A stretch of 15,902 nt of DNA, from assembly GCA_964605095.1 (NCBI GenBank), contig CAZSBS010000102.1, positions 1 to 15,902 of the forward strand. Reading direction: 5' to 3'. Both the position numbers and the translations under genes were made by a program. This DNA is from JAUWQU01 sp964605095. Lineage in GTDB: Bacteria > Planctomycetota > Phycisphaerae > SM23-33. Below are positions 1 through 4,711 of the stretch, piece after piece (position 1 is the stretch's first letter; each line of letters begins with the position of its first letter). The notes below the pieces were generated by a model that worked only from the letters and a program-made list of their open reading frames with translations, had not been told where the DNA came from and did not search any database.

Positions 1-463
1 GCAGCTCGATGATCGGCCTGGCGAACTCGGCATCGCGCTGGACAAGGTAGTCGTTGACCGTCACGACGTGAGTCTTCATGCCGTCCAGCCAGGCCATGTA
101 AATCGCCGGGTAGCAGGCGATGGTCTTGCCCTCGCCGGTGGCTTCCTCGGCAACCCACCCGTCATCGAGCACAGACCCGGCCACGAGCTGCACGTCGAAC
201 TGCCGGTGATTGCGCGCGCGCCGCGAGGCCTCGCGGACAAGCGCGAACGCCTCGCCTTTGACCTCGTTGCGAGAGGCCCCCTTGGCCCTGCGAGCCTTCA
301 ACTCGTCGCTGCACGCGAGCAACTGCTCATCCGTCAGTTCGGAGAGCTTCTCAGCCAGCGGGTTGGCCTGCTCGCGCACGAAACGCATCTTGCCGCGAAT
401 GATGCGATCATTCCGGCTGCCGCCGATCATCAGCAGAAATAACTTCCTAAGCAGACTCAACAT
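1..463 (-). CDS. secA: Protein translocase subunit SecA, N-terminal part (cut by window edge)
   Basis: SecA is the cytoplasmic ATPase motor that pushes unfolded preproteins through SecYEG. Reading the minus strand from ATG at 463 gives 154 residues before the window ends. Visible family motifs are the FDVQL segment (residues 89-93), the Walker A ATGEGKT (108-114) and VTVNDYLVQRD (134-144), all in the order and spacing of the first nucleotide-binding domain. The Lys and Thr of Walker A are intact. The segment before Walker A reads AEEATGEGKT where most SecA proteins have AEMKTGEGKT, a mild variation. An in-frame TAA nine bases upstream of the ATG fixes this as the first possible start. No clear Shine-Dalgarno precedes it. 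The rest of the gene (about 80 percent of a usual SecA) lies outside the window. Identification is confident from the motifs. Confidence 0.95.
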   Translation of the reverse strand, partial: MLSLLRKLFLLMIGGSRNDRIIRGKMRFVREQANPLAEKLSELTDEQLLACSDELKARRAKGASRNEVKGEAFALVREASRRARNHRQFDVQLVAGSVLDDGWVAEEATGEGKTIACYPAIYMAWLDGMKTHVVTVNDYLVQRDAEFARPIIEL

Positions 464-494
464 ATAGCGTTACCAGTGCAGTGAGCGTTAAGCA

Positions 495-519
495 GGCCCG
501 GCCGGCACACGCCCGGGCC
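495..519. repeat. GC-rich inverted repeat between secA and the methyltransferase gene
   Basis: GGCCCGG (495-501) and CCGGGCC (513-519) form a perfect 7-bp stem around an 11-base loop. It sits in the 167-bp gap downstream of the methyltransferase stop and upstream of secA. There is no T-tract on either side, so it is not a classical intrinsic terminator. It could be a weak terminator or mRNA 3' end stabiliser, or chance in GC-rich DNA. Confidence 0.3.
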
Positions 520-630
520 GATAGTCCCATAAGTATCGCATCCCAAGACACGCCGGTCAAGGAGACAGCAACCCCGAGACCGCAACCACGGTCCCCGGCA
601 TACCTTCCAACAAAGCCTCCCGCGTGCGCG

Positions 631-1638
631 TCAGGGCTTGCGGGCCTGGACGATGGAGCACATTCCCTCATCGCGGATGAGCAGGACGGGGTCGGTGAAG
701 CCCGCGGCGGCGAGGTCCTCGGAAAGCTCGCGGAACGTGAACGTCCCGCCGCCGGGCGTGTTGACGAGCATGTTGACGGCGAACATCGCACCGTCGGCGG
801 GGACCGTGCGGGATTCATCCATCACCAGGTCGCGGATCAGCACCTTCCCGCCGGGGGCCAGCGCGGCGTGGACTTTGCGGAACAGGTCGCGGTTCTCGGC
901 CCGGCTGTTCTGGTGGACGATCGCGCTTACCCACGCCAGGTCGGCCCCGGCGGGCAGGGCTGGGTCCACGGCGAAGTTTCCGCCGGCAAGCGTTACGCGG
1001 CCCAGCAGGCCCGCCTCGCGGAGGTGCTTCTCGGCTATCGGGAGCACGTCCGGCAGGTCCAGCAGCGTGGCCCGGCTGCCCGCCGGCCCAGCCTGGAGAA
1101 AAGCGATTGTCCATGTCGCCGGCCCCCCGCCTACGTCCAGCAGATGCTTGAACGGAGGCGGGCCGATCCGCGCGACCAGCGGCCCAGCCGCCGGCCGGCT
1201 GACGACCTGCATCGCCTCGATGAACGACTCCAGGTCCGCCGCCGCGCCGCGGATGCTCGGCTCGCGCTCCGCACGCCGGCCGGTGCGGACCACCGTGGCG
1301 AGCTGCGCCCAACTCCGCAGGCAGTTGGCATGGTGCTGGACCATTGCCAGCGCGCTGGAGGCCCCCTGCTTGCACAGCACGTCGGCCACGCCGTCGGCCA
1401 GGCTGTACTGCCCCGCCTCCGACTTTTCCAGAAGCCCCATCGCAGTCAGCGCGTCGGCCAGCATGGCCGTCGCCCGCAAGTCCCCGCCAATCGCCTTGGC
1501 CAGCCCAGCCGCGGACTTCGCCGGCCCCGCCAGCACGCCGAAGACATCCAAATCCGCCCCCGCCGCCAGCACGCACGCCGGCTGAAACCCCCGAGTCACA
1601 CCCAACACCCGCTCAGCCGTCCACTTCTGCTTGGCCAT
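631..1638 (-). CDS. SAM-dependent methyltransferase, O-methyltransferase (acetylserotonin/hydroxyneurosporene OMT-like) type
   Basis: 335 residues from ATG at 1638. This start is preferred over an upstream in-frame start at 1680 because AAGGAGA lies just ahead of it. Residues 1-90 look like the helical dimerisation/winged-helix domain of small-molecule O-methyltransferases (FQPACVLAAGADLDVFGVL). The C-terminal Rossmann domain has SAM motif I LLDVGGGPATW (167-177), the acidic post-I strand LLDLPDVLP (192-200), and LAPGGKVLIRDLVMD (260-274). His242 in SAIVHQNS matches the position of the catalytic His of plant-type OMTs, but the usual following DW.D segment is missing, so the acceptor and even the transferred-to atom are uncertain. 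It stands alone, upstream of secA on the same strand with a 167-bp gap. Substrate unknown; no pathway partners are adjacent. Confidence 0.85.
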   Translation of the reverse strand: MAKQKWTAERVLGVTRGFQPACVLAAGADLDVFGVLAGPAKSAAGLAKAIGGDLRATAMLADALTAMGLLEKSEAGQYSLADGVADVLCKQGASSALAMVQHHANCLRSWAQLATVVRTGRRAEREPSIRGAAADLESFIEAMQVVSRPAAGPLVARIGPPPFKHLLDVGGGPATWTIAFLQAGPAGSRATLLDLPDVLPIAEKHLREAGLLGRVTLAGGNFAVDPALPAGADLAWVSAIVHQNSRAENRDLFRKVHAALAPGGKVLIRDLVMDESRTVPADGAMFAVNMLVNTPGGGTFTFRELSEDLAAAGFTDPVLLIRDEGMCSIVQARKP

Positions 1639-1682
1639 CACGCCATCTCCTTCGGTTGCCGGCTGGTGGCCGGTTCTCAATA

Positions 1683-1710
1683 AGCATAGCGTCCCGCCCC
1701 AAATGGTGAA
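1683..1710 (-). promoter_or_regulatory. Weak candidate promoter of the methyltransferase gene
   Basis: On the minus strand, TTCACC (1705-1710) and TATGCT (1683-1688) are separated by 16 bases, about 45 bases upstream of the methyltransferase ATG. Both boxes are imperfect (four of six matches each). The imperfect inverted repeat at 1709-1736 touches the -35 box, so it could be an operator, but nothing more supports that. Confidence 0.25.
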
Positions 1711-1736
1711 GGCACAAAAGACGGGCCTTTTGCCTT
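1709..1736. repeat. Imperfect inverted repeat (AAGG-CAAAAG / CTTTTG-CCTT)
   Basis: AAGG (1709-1712), a CA bulge, CAAAAG (1715-1720), a 6-base loop, CTTTTG (1727-1732) and CCTT (1733-1736) form a 10-bp stem with one bulge. It lies upstream of the methyltransferase and just before the transposase-relic repeats, so it may be part of that relic or an operator overlapping the candidate -35 box. Role unproven. Confidence 0.4.
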
Positions 1737-1750
1737 GAATGGCCTACACT

Positions 1751-1813
1751 TTTCGCGCGGCGAAGGGGGCAGGAACCTTTTCGGAACTTGGCGACAGACA
1801 CCGTCAGATACCG
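1751..1813 (+). repeat. Degenerate GGGACAG-nn-ACC motifs upstream of the transposase relic
   Basis: Three related motifs follow one another: GGGGGCAGGAACC (from 1765), TTGGCGACAGACACC (1788-1802) and CGTCAGATACC (1802-1812). They are preceded by TTTTCGCGCGGCGAA. Short GGGGACAGnnACC strings of this kind commonly accompany REP-associated tyrosine transposase genes, as I recall from such loci. The copies here are degenerate, consistent with an inactive element. Together with the transposase stub just downstream they mark the remains of one mobile unit. Confidence 0.45.
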
Positions 1814-1829
1814 AATTAGGATTGCCTGG

Positions 1830-1843
1830 GCGGCGTACGCCGC
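1830..1843. repeat. Perfect 14-bp palindrome before the transposase relic
   Basis: GCGGCGTACGCCGC is its own reverse complement. It ends 12 bases before the relic ATG and is followed by TATCATA, which resembles a -10 box. It could be a recognition hairpin for the REP-associated transposase or an operator of its gene. Its position at the gene start favours a link to the element rather than chance. Confidence 0.5.
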
Positions 1844-1855
1844 TATCATAGAGCC

Positions 1856-1931
1856 ATGCCGAGAATCGAGAATCGCCCGAGTCATCGTGCCGAAGAGGCC
1901 GCACCACGTCACGCAACACGGCAACATAAGG
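1856..1931 (+). pseudogene. 5' remnant of a REP-associated tyrosine transposase (Y1/IS200-like, RAYT), frameshifted
   Basis: From ATG 1856 the reading starts MPRI, then the 7-base unit GAGAATC is present twice in tandem (within 1861-1874) and shifts the frame. In the shifted frame (from 1872) the peptide IARVIVPKRPHHVTQHGNI follows. This matches the conserved N-terminus of RAYT proteins (typically MPR-AR.VVPG.PHHVTQRGN). Removing one copy of the duplicated unit restores a continuous MPRIARVIVPKRPHH reading. Translation then stops at TGA 1932-1934. The remaining roughly 150-250 residues of a full RAYT, including the HUH and catalytic Tyr motifs, are absent, so this is a dead fragment. Such genes normally nick REP-like hairpins at 1-ended DNA; here only the start survives. 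Confidence 0.75.
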
Positions 1932-1941
1932 TGAAGCCCTC

Positions 1942-2051
1942 ATGCCAATAACCATCGGGCCATTCTCGCTGGAAAGGATCGCAACGCCGTGGAAAAAGTG
2001 CGCCAGCGTCTTCTGCGGGCCGCCGCCGAAGGCAGGATGATTATTCGGTAG
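1942..2051 (+). pseudogene. Possible short broken ORF of unknown origin
   Basis: AAGGTGA at 1928-1934 sits seven bases before ATG 1942, a good ribosome-binding site, and the reading MPITIGPFSLER follows. That frame ends at TGA 2038-2040. In another frame the segment from about 1974 reads DRNAVEKVRQRLLRAAAE, then GRMIIR, to TAG 2049-2051, which looks protein-like. One base change in length near 1972 would join the two into a protein of about 35 residues. I do not recognise it. It may be relic coding DNA next to the transposase stub, or chance. Confidence 0.2.
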
Positions 2052-2054
2052 GCC

Positions 2055-2078
2055 ACCGGCGGAGAATCTCCCCCCGGT
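2055..2078. terminator. Hairpin 3' of hicA, candidate terminator
   Basis: ACCGG (2055-2059) and GGAG (2061-2064) pair with CTCC (2068-2071) and CCGGT (2074-2078), a 9-bp stem with a small internal loop and an AAT apex. It starts six bases beyond the hicA stop. On the hicA strand no U-run follows, while on the plus strand CCTTTCT follows, so termination of hicBA is plausible but not of textbook form. Confidence 0.35.
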
Positions 2079-2083
2079 CCTTT

Positions 2084-2305
2084 CTAAAGTGCGTTGGACT
2101 CGTCCACGGTCATTCCGGCTTGTCTGACAAGTTTCCGGAGCAGTCCGCGGCCCAACTGAGGATGGTCCGGGACCGAAAGCGTCCAGGGATAAGCGGGATG
2201 GGTGAGCATCCTATGGGAGCCGCACTGCCGAACCAGCGTCCATCCGGCATGCTCAAACTTGCGCACCGCATCTCGCCCACTGACCAGTCGAAGCCGTTGG
2301 CCCAC
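2084..2305 (-). CDS. hicA: HicA-type toxin (mRNA interferase)
   Basis: HicA toxins are small double-stranded-RNA-binding-fold ribonucleases that cleave mRNA and are neutralised by HicB. The frame gives 73 residues from GTG at 2305, whose G is also the last base of the hicB TAG, so the two genes overlap by one base and are probably translationally coupled. There is no ATG in this frame outside hicB. Family features are LVSGRDAVRKFEHAGW (residues 7-22), RQCGSH (26-31) with the catalytic-type His31, LSVPDHPQLGRGLLRKLVRQAG (43-64, the usual VP.H....G.L..I...A) and a terminal VDES. Length is normal for HicA. The Cys28 and the proline-rich APYPW-like stretch (residues 37-41) replace the usual short basic loop, without touching the key His. 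Confidence 0.85.
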   Translation of the reverse strand: MGQRLRLVSGRDAVRKFEHAGWTLVRQCGSHRMLTHPAYPWTLSVPDHPQLGRGLLRKLVRQAGMTVDESNAL

Positions 2306-2505
2306 TAGAGCGAGACCTCGATCGGCTCGCCGCGGACGGCACCGGCCTTGCGTTCCATAACCTCCAGCCAGCCGACAATCGCCTCGCGGATGTTGGCGAT
2401 CGCCTCCTCGCGCGTCCGTCCCTGGGAGAGGCACCCGGGCATCGCCGGCACCTCGGCGGCATAGAAACCGTCCTCATCCTGTTCAATCACGACGCGAATG
2501 TTCAT
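2305..2505 (-). CDS. hicB: HicB-type antitoxin (short form)
   Basis: 66 residues with the hallmark HicB segment DGFYAAEVPAMPGCLSQG (residues 12-29) followed by RTREEAIANIREAI. This is the partial RNase H-like fold that binds and blocks HicA. The protein ends soon after this domain, so the C-terminal ribbon-helix-helix or HTH seen in longer HicB proteins is absent. If the operon is autoregulated, DNA binding must come from elsewhere. ATG at 2505 has AAGGA eight bases upstream. The order is antitoxin first and toxin second, the reverse of the original hicAB arrangement but known in many bacteria. A sigma70-like promoter is visible upstream at 2541-2568. Confidence 0.9.
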   Translation of the reverse strand: MNIRVVIEQDEDGFYAAEVPAMPGCLSQGRTREEAIANIREAIVGWLEVMERKAGAVRGEPIEVSL

Positions 2506-2540
2506 AGGCGTTCCTTGTGAAAGACTCCCGCACCGCCGAT

Positions 2541-2568
2541 ATTATACGGCATCCAGGCGGTGAAGCAA
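2541..2568 (-). promoter_or_regulatory. Sigma70-like promoter of hicBA
   Basis: On the minus strand TTGCTT (2563-2568) and a perfect TATAAT (2541-2546) are 16 bases apart. The -10 lies 35 bases upstream of the hicB ATG, leaving a leader of about 28 bases that contains the AAGGA ribosome-binding site. In such GC-rich DNA a perfect TATAAT in this place is unlikely to be chance. Confidence 0.65.
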
Positions 2569-2932
2569 GGGCTGGGCGTTCGGCGCGGCGCGCGGCGTCA
2601 GACGCCCGCTTGTAGTGGCCCCGTGAGGGGCTTCCTGAAGAATCGCCTTCCTGCCCCCAAGGGGACGGCGACACTACGAACCCCCGCACGTAGACTGGGC
2701 ATTACCTGTGGGACATGCTGGCGACAATGCCGGGCGACGAAAACTCTTGACAGCCCCCCCCGCCGTAGGTCAGGATAGTCGGACTGTGACCGCTGGGCTG
2801 TCCACGGGACCCTCGAGCGGGCCGGCTTGGGGACAATCGCAGCCGAGATCGTCACCCGAGTGCGGCCGCGGGAAAATCCTCCACGCAACCCCAAGATGGG
2901 TATCGTGTTCAAACTAAATCCGCTGCTGTGCG
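2569..2932. other. Divergent intergenic region between hicBA and the ABC operon
   Basis: No gene is convincing in this stretch. It holds GGCGT-CAG-ACGCC (2594-2606), which can alternatively pair with GGGCGT at 2574-2579; the three-way-junction element at 2610-2680; a 6-bp inverted repeat GGCATT/AATGCC (2699-2704 and 2726-2731); and an isolated TTGACA (2747-2752) with no good -10 at the right spacing, followed by a C-run at 2754-2761. Short reading frames here lack family features and ribosome-binding sites. Confidence 0.5.
2610..2680. repeat. Palindromic intergenic element able to fold as a three-way junction
   Basis: Outer arms GTAGTG (2612-2617) and CACTAC (2672-2677) are complementary, and the flanks TT.GTAGTG / CACTACGAA extend the match with one mismatch. 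Inside are two hairpins: GCCCC-GTGA-GGGGC (2618-2631, a GNRA-type loop) and CGCC..CCCC-CAA-GGGG..GGCG (2644-2670). The whole is compact and nested. Elements with GTAGTG...CACTACGAA ends resemble dispersed palindromic repeats of planctomycete genomes as far as I recall, so a REP/MITE-like unit is more likely than a functional RNA, but both are possible. Confidence 0.5.
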
Positions 2933-2938
2933 TATAAC
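2908..2938 (+). promoter_or_regulatory. Weak candidate promoter of the ABC transporter operon
   Basis: TATAAC (2933-2938) lies 48 bases before the ATPase ATG. The best -35 candidate is TTCAAA (2908-2913) with a long 19-base spacer. The -10 is good for this GC-rich region, but the -35 and its spacing are poor. Confidence 0.35.
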
Positions 2939-2986
2939 ATAGCCGTGTGCCGCCGGGCAAACGCAACTTGACAAGGACTCCATAAG

Positions 2987-3958
2987 ATGATTGACGTCAA
3001 GCACTTGAGCAAATGGTACGGGCGGTTCCTTGCCGTGGACAACATAACGTTCCACGTTGACAAGGGCATGATCGTCGGCTTTCTGGGTCCCAACGGGGCG
3101 GGCAAAAGCACGACGCTCAAGGTACTTACGTGCTATCTGCCCGCGACGGCCGGCAAGGTGGCCATAGCCGGCCACGACGTGCTGGAAGACTCCCTGGCGG
3201 TCAGGCGGGACATCGGCTACATGCCCGAGGCCGTGCCGCTCTACCCGGAGATGCGCGTCCGCGAGTTGCTGATGTTCCGCGCGGCCATGCGGGACATCCC
3301 CCCTCGCGACCGCAAGTCGGCCGTGGACCGGGTGGCTGAGCGATGCTGGCTGAGCAAACCGGACGACGTGATGCGACGTCGGGTCGGCGAGCTTAGCCGC
3401 GGGTACAAGCAGCGCGTGGGCCTGGCCGAGGCGCTGCTGCACAACCCGCCGGTGCTCGTGCTGGACGAGCCGACGATCGGCCTGGACCCCAACCAGATCC
3501 GGGCGATGCGCGAGCTTATCCAACAACTCGGACAGGACCACACGATAATCCTTTCCAGCCACGTCCTGGCCGAGGTCGAGCAGACGTGCAACCACATCAT
3601 CGTGATCGCCGGCGGGCAGATCGTCGCCGACGGCACGCCGGAGCAGCTTCGCAAAAAGGTCTCGGGCCCCTCGCATATCCTGGCCGAGCTTCGCGGGGCA
3701 GAGCCGGCGGAGCTTGCAAAGGCGGTTGGCGCCATCGAAGGCGTCCACAAGGTCGATGCCTCCGGCGTTGGCGGCTGGACCAGGCTGGCTATCGAGTGCG
3801 ACGGCAAGAGCGACCGGCGGGCGGAAGTCTACCGCCTGGTGGCTGAGAAGGGCTGGCAACTCCGCGAACTCAAGCACACCGGCGGCTCGCTTGAGGACTT
3901 CTTCGTCCAGGTGACGTACAGGCAGAACATGCAGGCGGCCGGGCGGCTGGCACAATAG
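2987..3958 (+). CDS. ABC transporter ATP-binding protein, GldA/NatA type
   Basis: This 323-residue cytoplasmic ATPase would energise the permease encoded next. All ABC motifs are present: Tyr11 of the A-loop, Walker A GPNGAGKST (34-42), signature LSRGYKQR (136-143), Walker B VLVLDEPT (156-163), D-loop GLDP (165-168) and the switch His192 in SSH. The Q-loop position is GYMPE with Glu81 instead of Gln, as is usual in the GldA/NatA group. After the nucleotide-binding domain (about residue 225) a C-terminal extension of about 95 residues resembles DUF4162, typical for this group. AAGGA lies nine bases before ATG 2987. The permease gene starts 42 bases downstream, and the GldG-type and DUF4340 genes follow, so it acts in a Gld-type complex rather than as a drug or sodium exporter. 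Specific substrate unknown. Confidence 0.93.
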   Translation: MIDVKHLSKWYGRFLAVDNITFHVDKGMIVGFLGPNGAGKSTTLKVLTCYLPATAGKVAIAGHDVLEDSLAVRRDIGYMPEAVPLYPEMRVRELLMFRAAMRDIPPRDRKSAVDRVAERCWLSKPDDVMRRRVGELSRGYKQRVGLAEALLHNPPVLVLDEPTIGLDPNQIRAMRELIQQLGQDHTIILSSHVLAEVEQTCNHIIVIAGGQIVADGTPEQLRKKVSGPSHILAELRGAEPAELAKAVGAIEGVHKVDASGVGGWTRLAIECDGKSDRRAEVYRLVAEKGWQLRELKHTGGSLEDFFVQVTYRQNMQAAGRLAQ

Positions 3959-4000
3959 CCCAAAGCCAAGAGAGGCCGCGAGGTCCGGAAGGAACGTGCG

Positions 4001-4711
4001 ATGAAGGCATTGACACTGGCAAGACGTGAATTGACGGCGTACTTATACTCCCCCATCGCCTATGTGATTGGCGCGGGGTTTCTGCTGCTTACGGCCGTGT
4101 GGTTCTTCCTGAACCTGCGGATCGGAGGCGAGGCGTCGCTGCGGCCGCTGTTCGACGGCATGGCGCTGCTGATGGTCCTGGCGGTTCCGCTGCTGACGAT
4201 GGGGCTTCTGAGCAAGGAGTTCGACAGCGGGACCATCGAGACTCTGCTCACCAGCCCGGTTACCGACGCCCAGGTGGTGCTGGGCAAGTTCCTGGGCGTG
4301 ATGGTGTTCTATTTGGCGTTGCTGGCGACGACGCTGGTGTTCCTTGGCCTGATGATGGCATACGGCCGGCCCGACGCTGGTGTGGCGGCCATGGGATACC
4401 TTGGCATGATCCTCCTCGGGGCGGCGTATCTGTCGGTGGGGATATTCGCCTCGACGTTGACTCGCCACCAGATTGTCGCGGCGGTGGTGGCCATCGGCAT
4501 CCTGTCGTTTTTCGTGCTGCTGATGGGATTCGTGGTGGGCCTGGGCATCCGGCCTTGGGCGGATGTGGCCGCCAAACTCAACACGATGACTTACTTCCGC
4601 GACTTTTCCCGCGGTGTGTTCGATTCCCGCGGGCTTGTGTACTTTCTGAGCGCCACGGCGCTGTTTCTGTTCCTTAGCGTAAAGACCCTGGAGAGTCGAA
4701 GATGGCGATAG
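4001..4711 (+). CDS. ABC transporter permease, GldF-type (ABC-2 family)
   Basis: 236 residues with about six membrane segments (roughly 18-38, 52-72, 97-120, 130-151, 158-185 and 211-228). The loop after the second segment reads LLSKEFDSGTIETLLTSPVT (69-88), the conserved cytoplasmic coupling region of ABC-2 permeases of the GldF kind. The protein has the usual length. AAGGA precedes ATG 4001 by about six bases. The last ten bases overlap the start of the GldG-type gene, which implies translational coupling and a shared complex with the ATPase encoded upstream. In Bacteroidetes the GldA-GldF-GldG trio is needed for gliding; in other phyla the same trio occurs without gliding and its cargo is not known. 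Confidence 0.9.
   Translation: MKALTLARRELTAYLYSPIAYVIGAGFLLLTAVWFFLNLRIGGEASLRPLFDGMALLMVLAVPLLTMGLLSKEFDSGTIETLLTSPVTDAQVVLGKFLGVMVFYLALLATTLVFLGLMMAYGRPDAGVAAMGYLGMILLGAAYLSVGIFASTLTRHQIVAAVVAIGILSFFVLLMGFVVGLGIRPWADVAAKLNTMTYFRDFSRGVFDSRGLVYFLSATALFLFLSVKTLESRRWR

Noticed and set aside
481..1683. 400-codon plus-strand open frame opposite the methyltransferase gene
   Set aside because: It is antisense to a gene with clear SAM-binding motifs, has Arg/Pro/His-rich low-complexity translation and no family features. Such frames are expected opposite GC-rich genes.
2747..2775. TTGACA as the -35 box of a plus-strand promoter
   Set aside because: No acceptable -10 lies 15-19 bases downstream; the sequence there is a C-run followed by GTAGGTCAGG.
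2560..2966. Short open frames in the divergent intergenic region
   Set aside because: They lie over palindromic repeats, lack ribosome-binding sites and read as low-complexity Arg/Pro/Gly peptides.
2909..3955. 348-codon minus-strand open frame opposite the ABC ATPase
   Set aside because: The opposite strand carries every ABC motif in frame; the antisense translation shows none.
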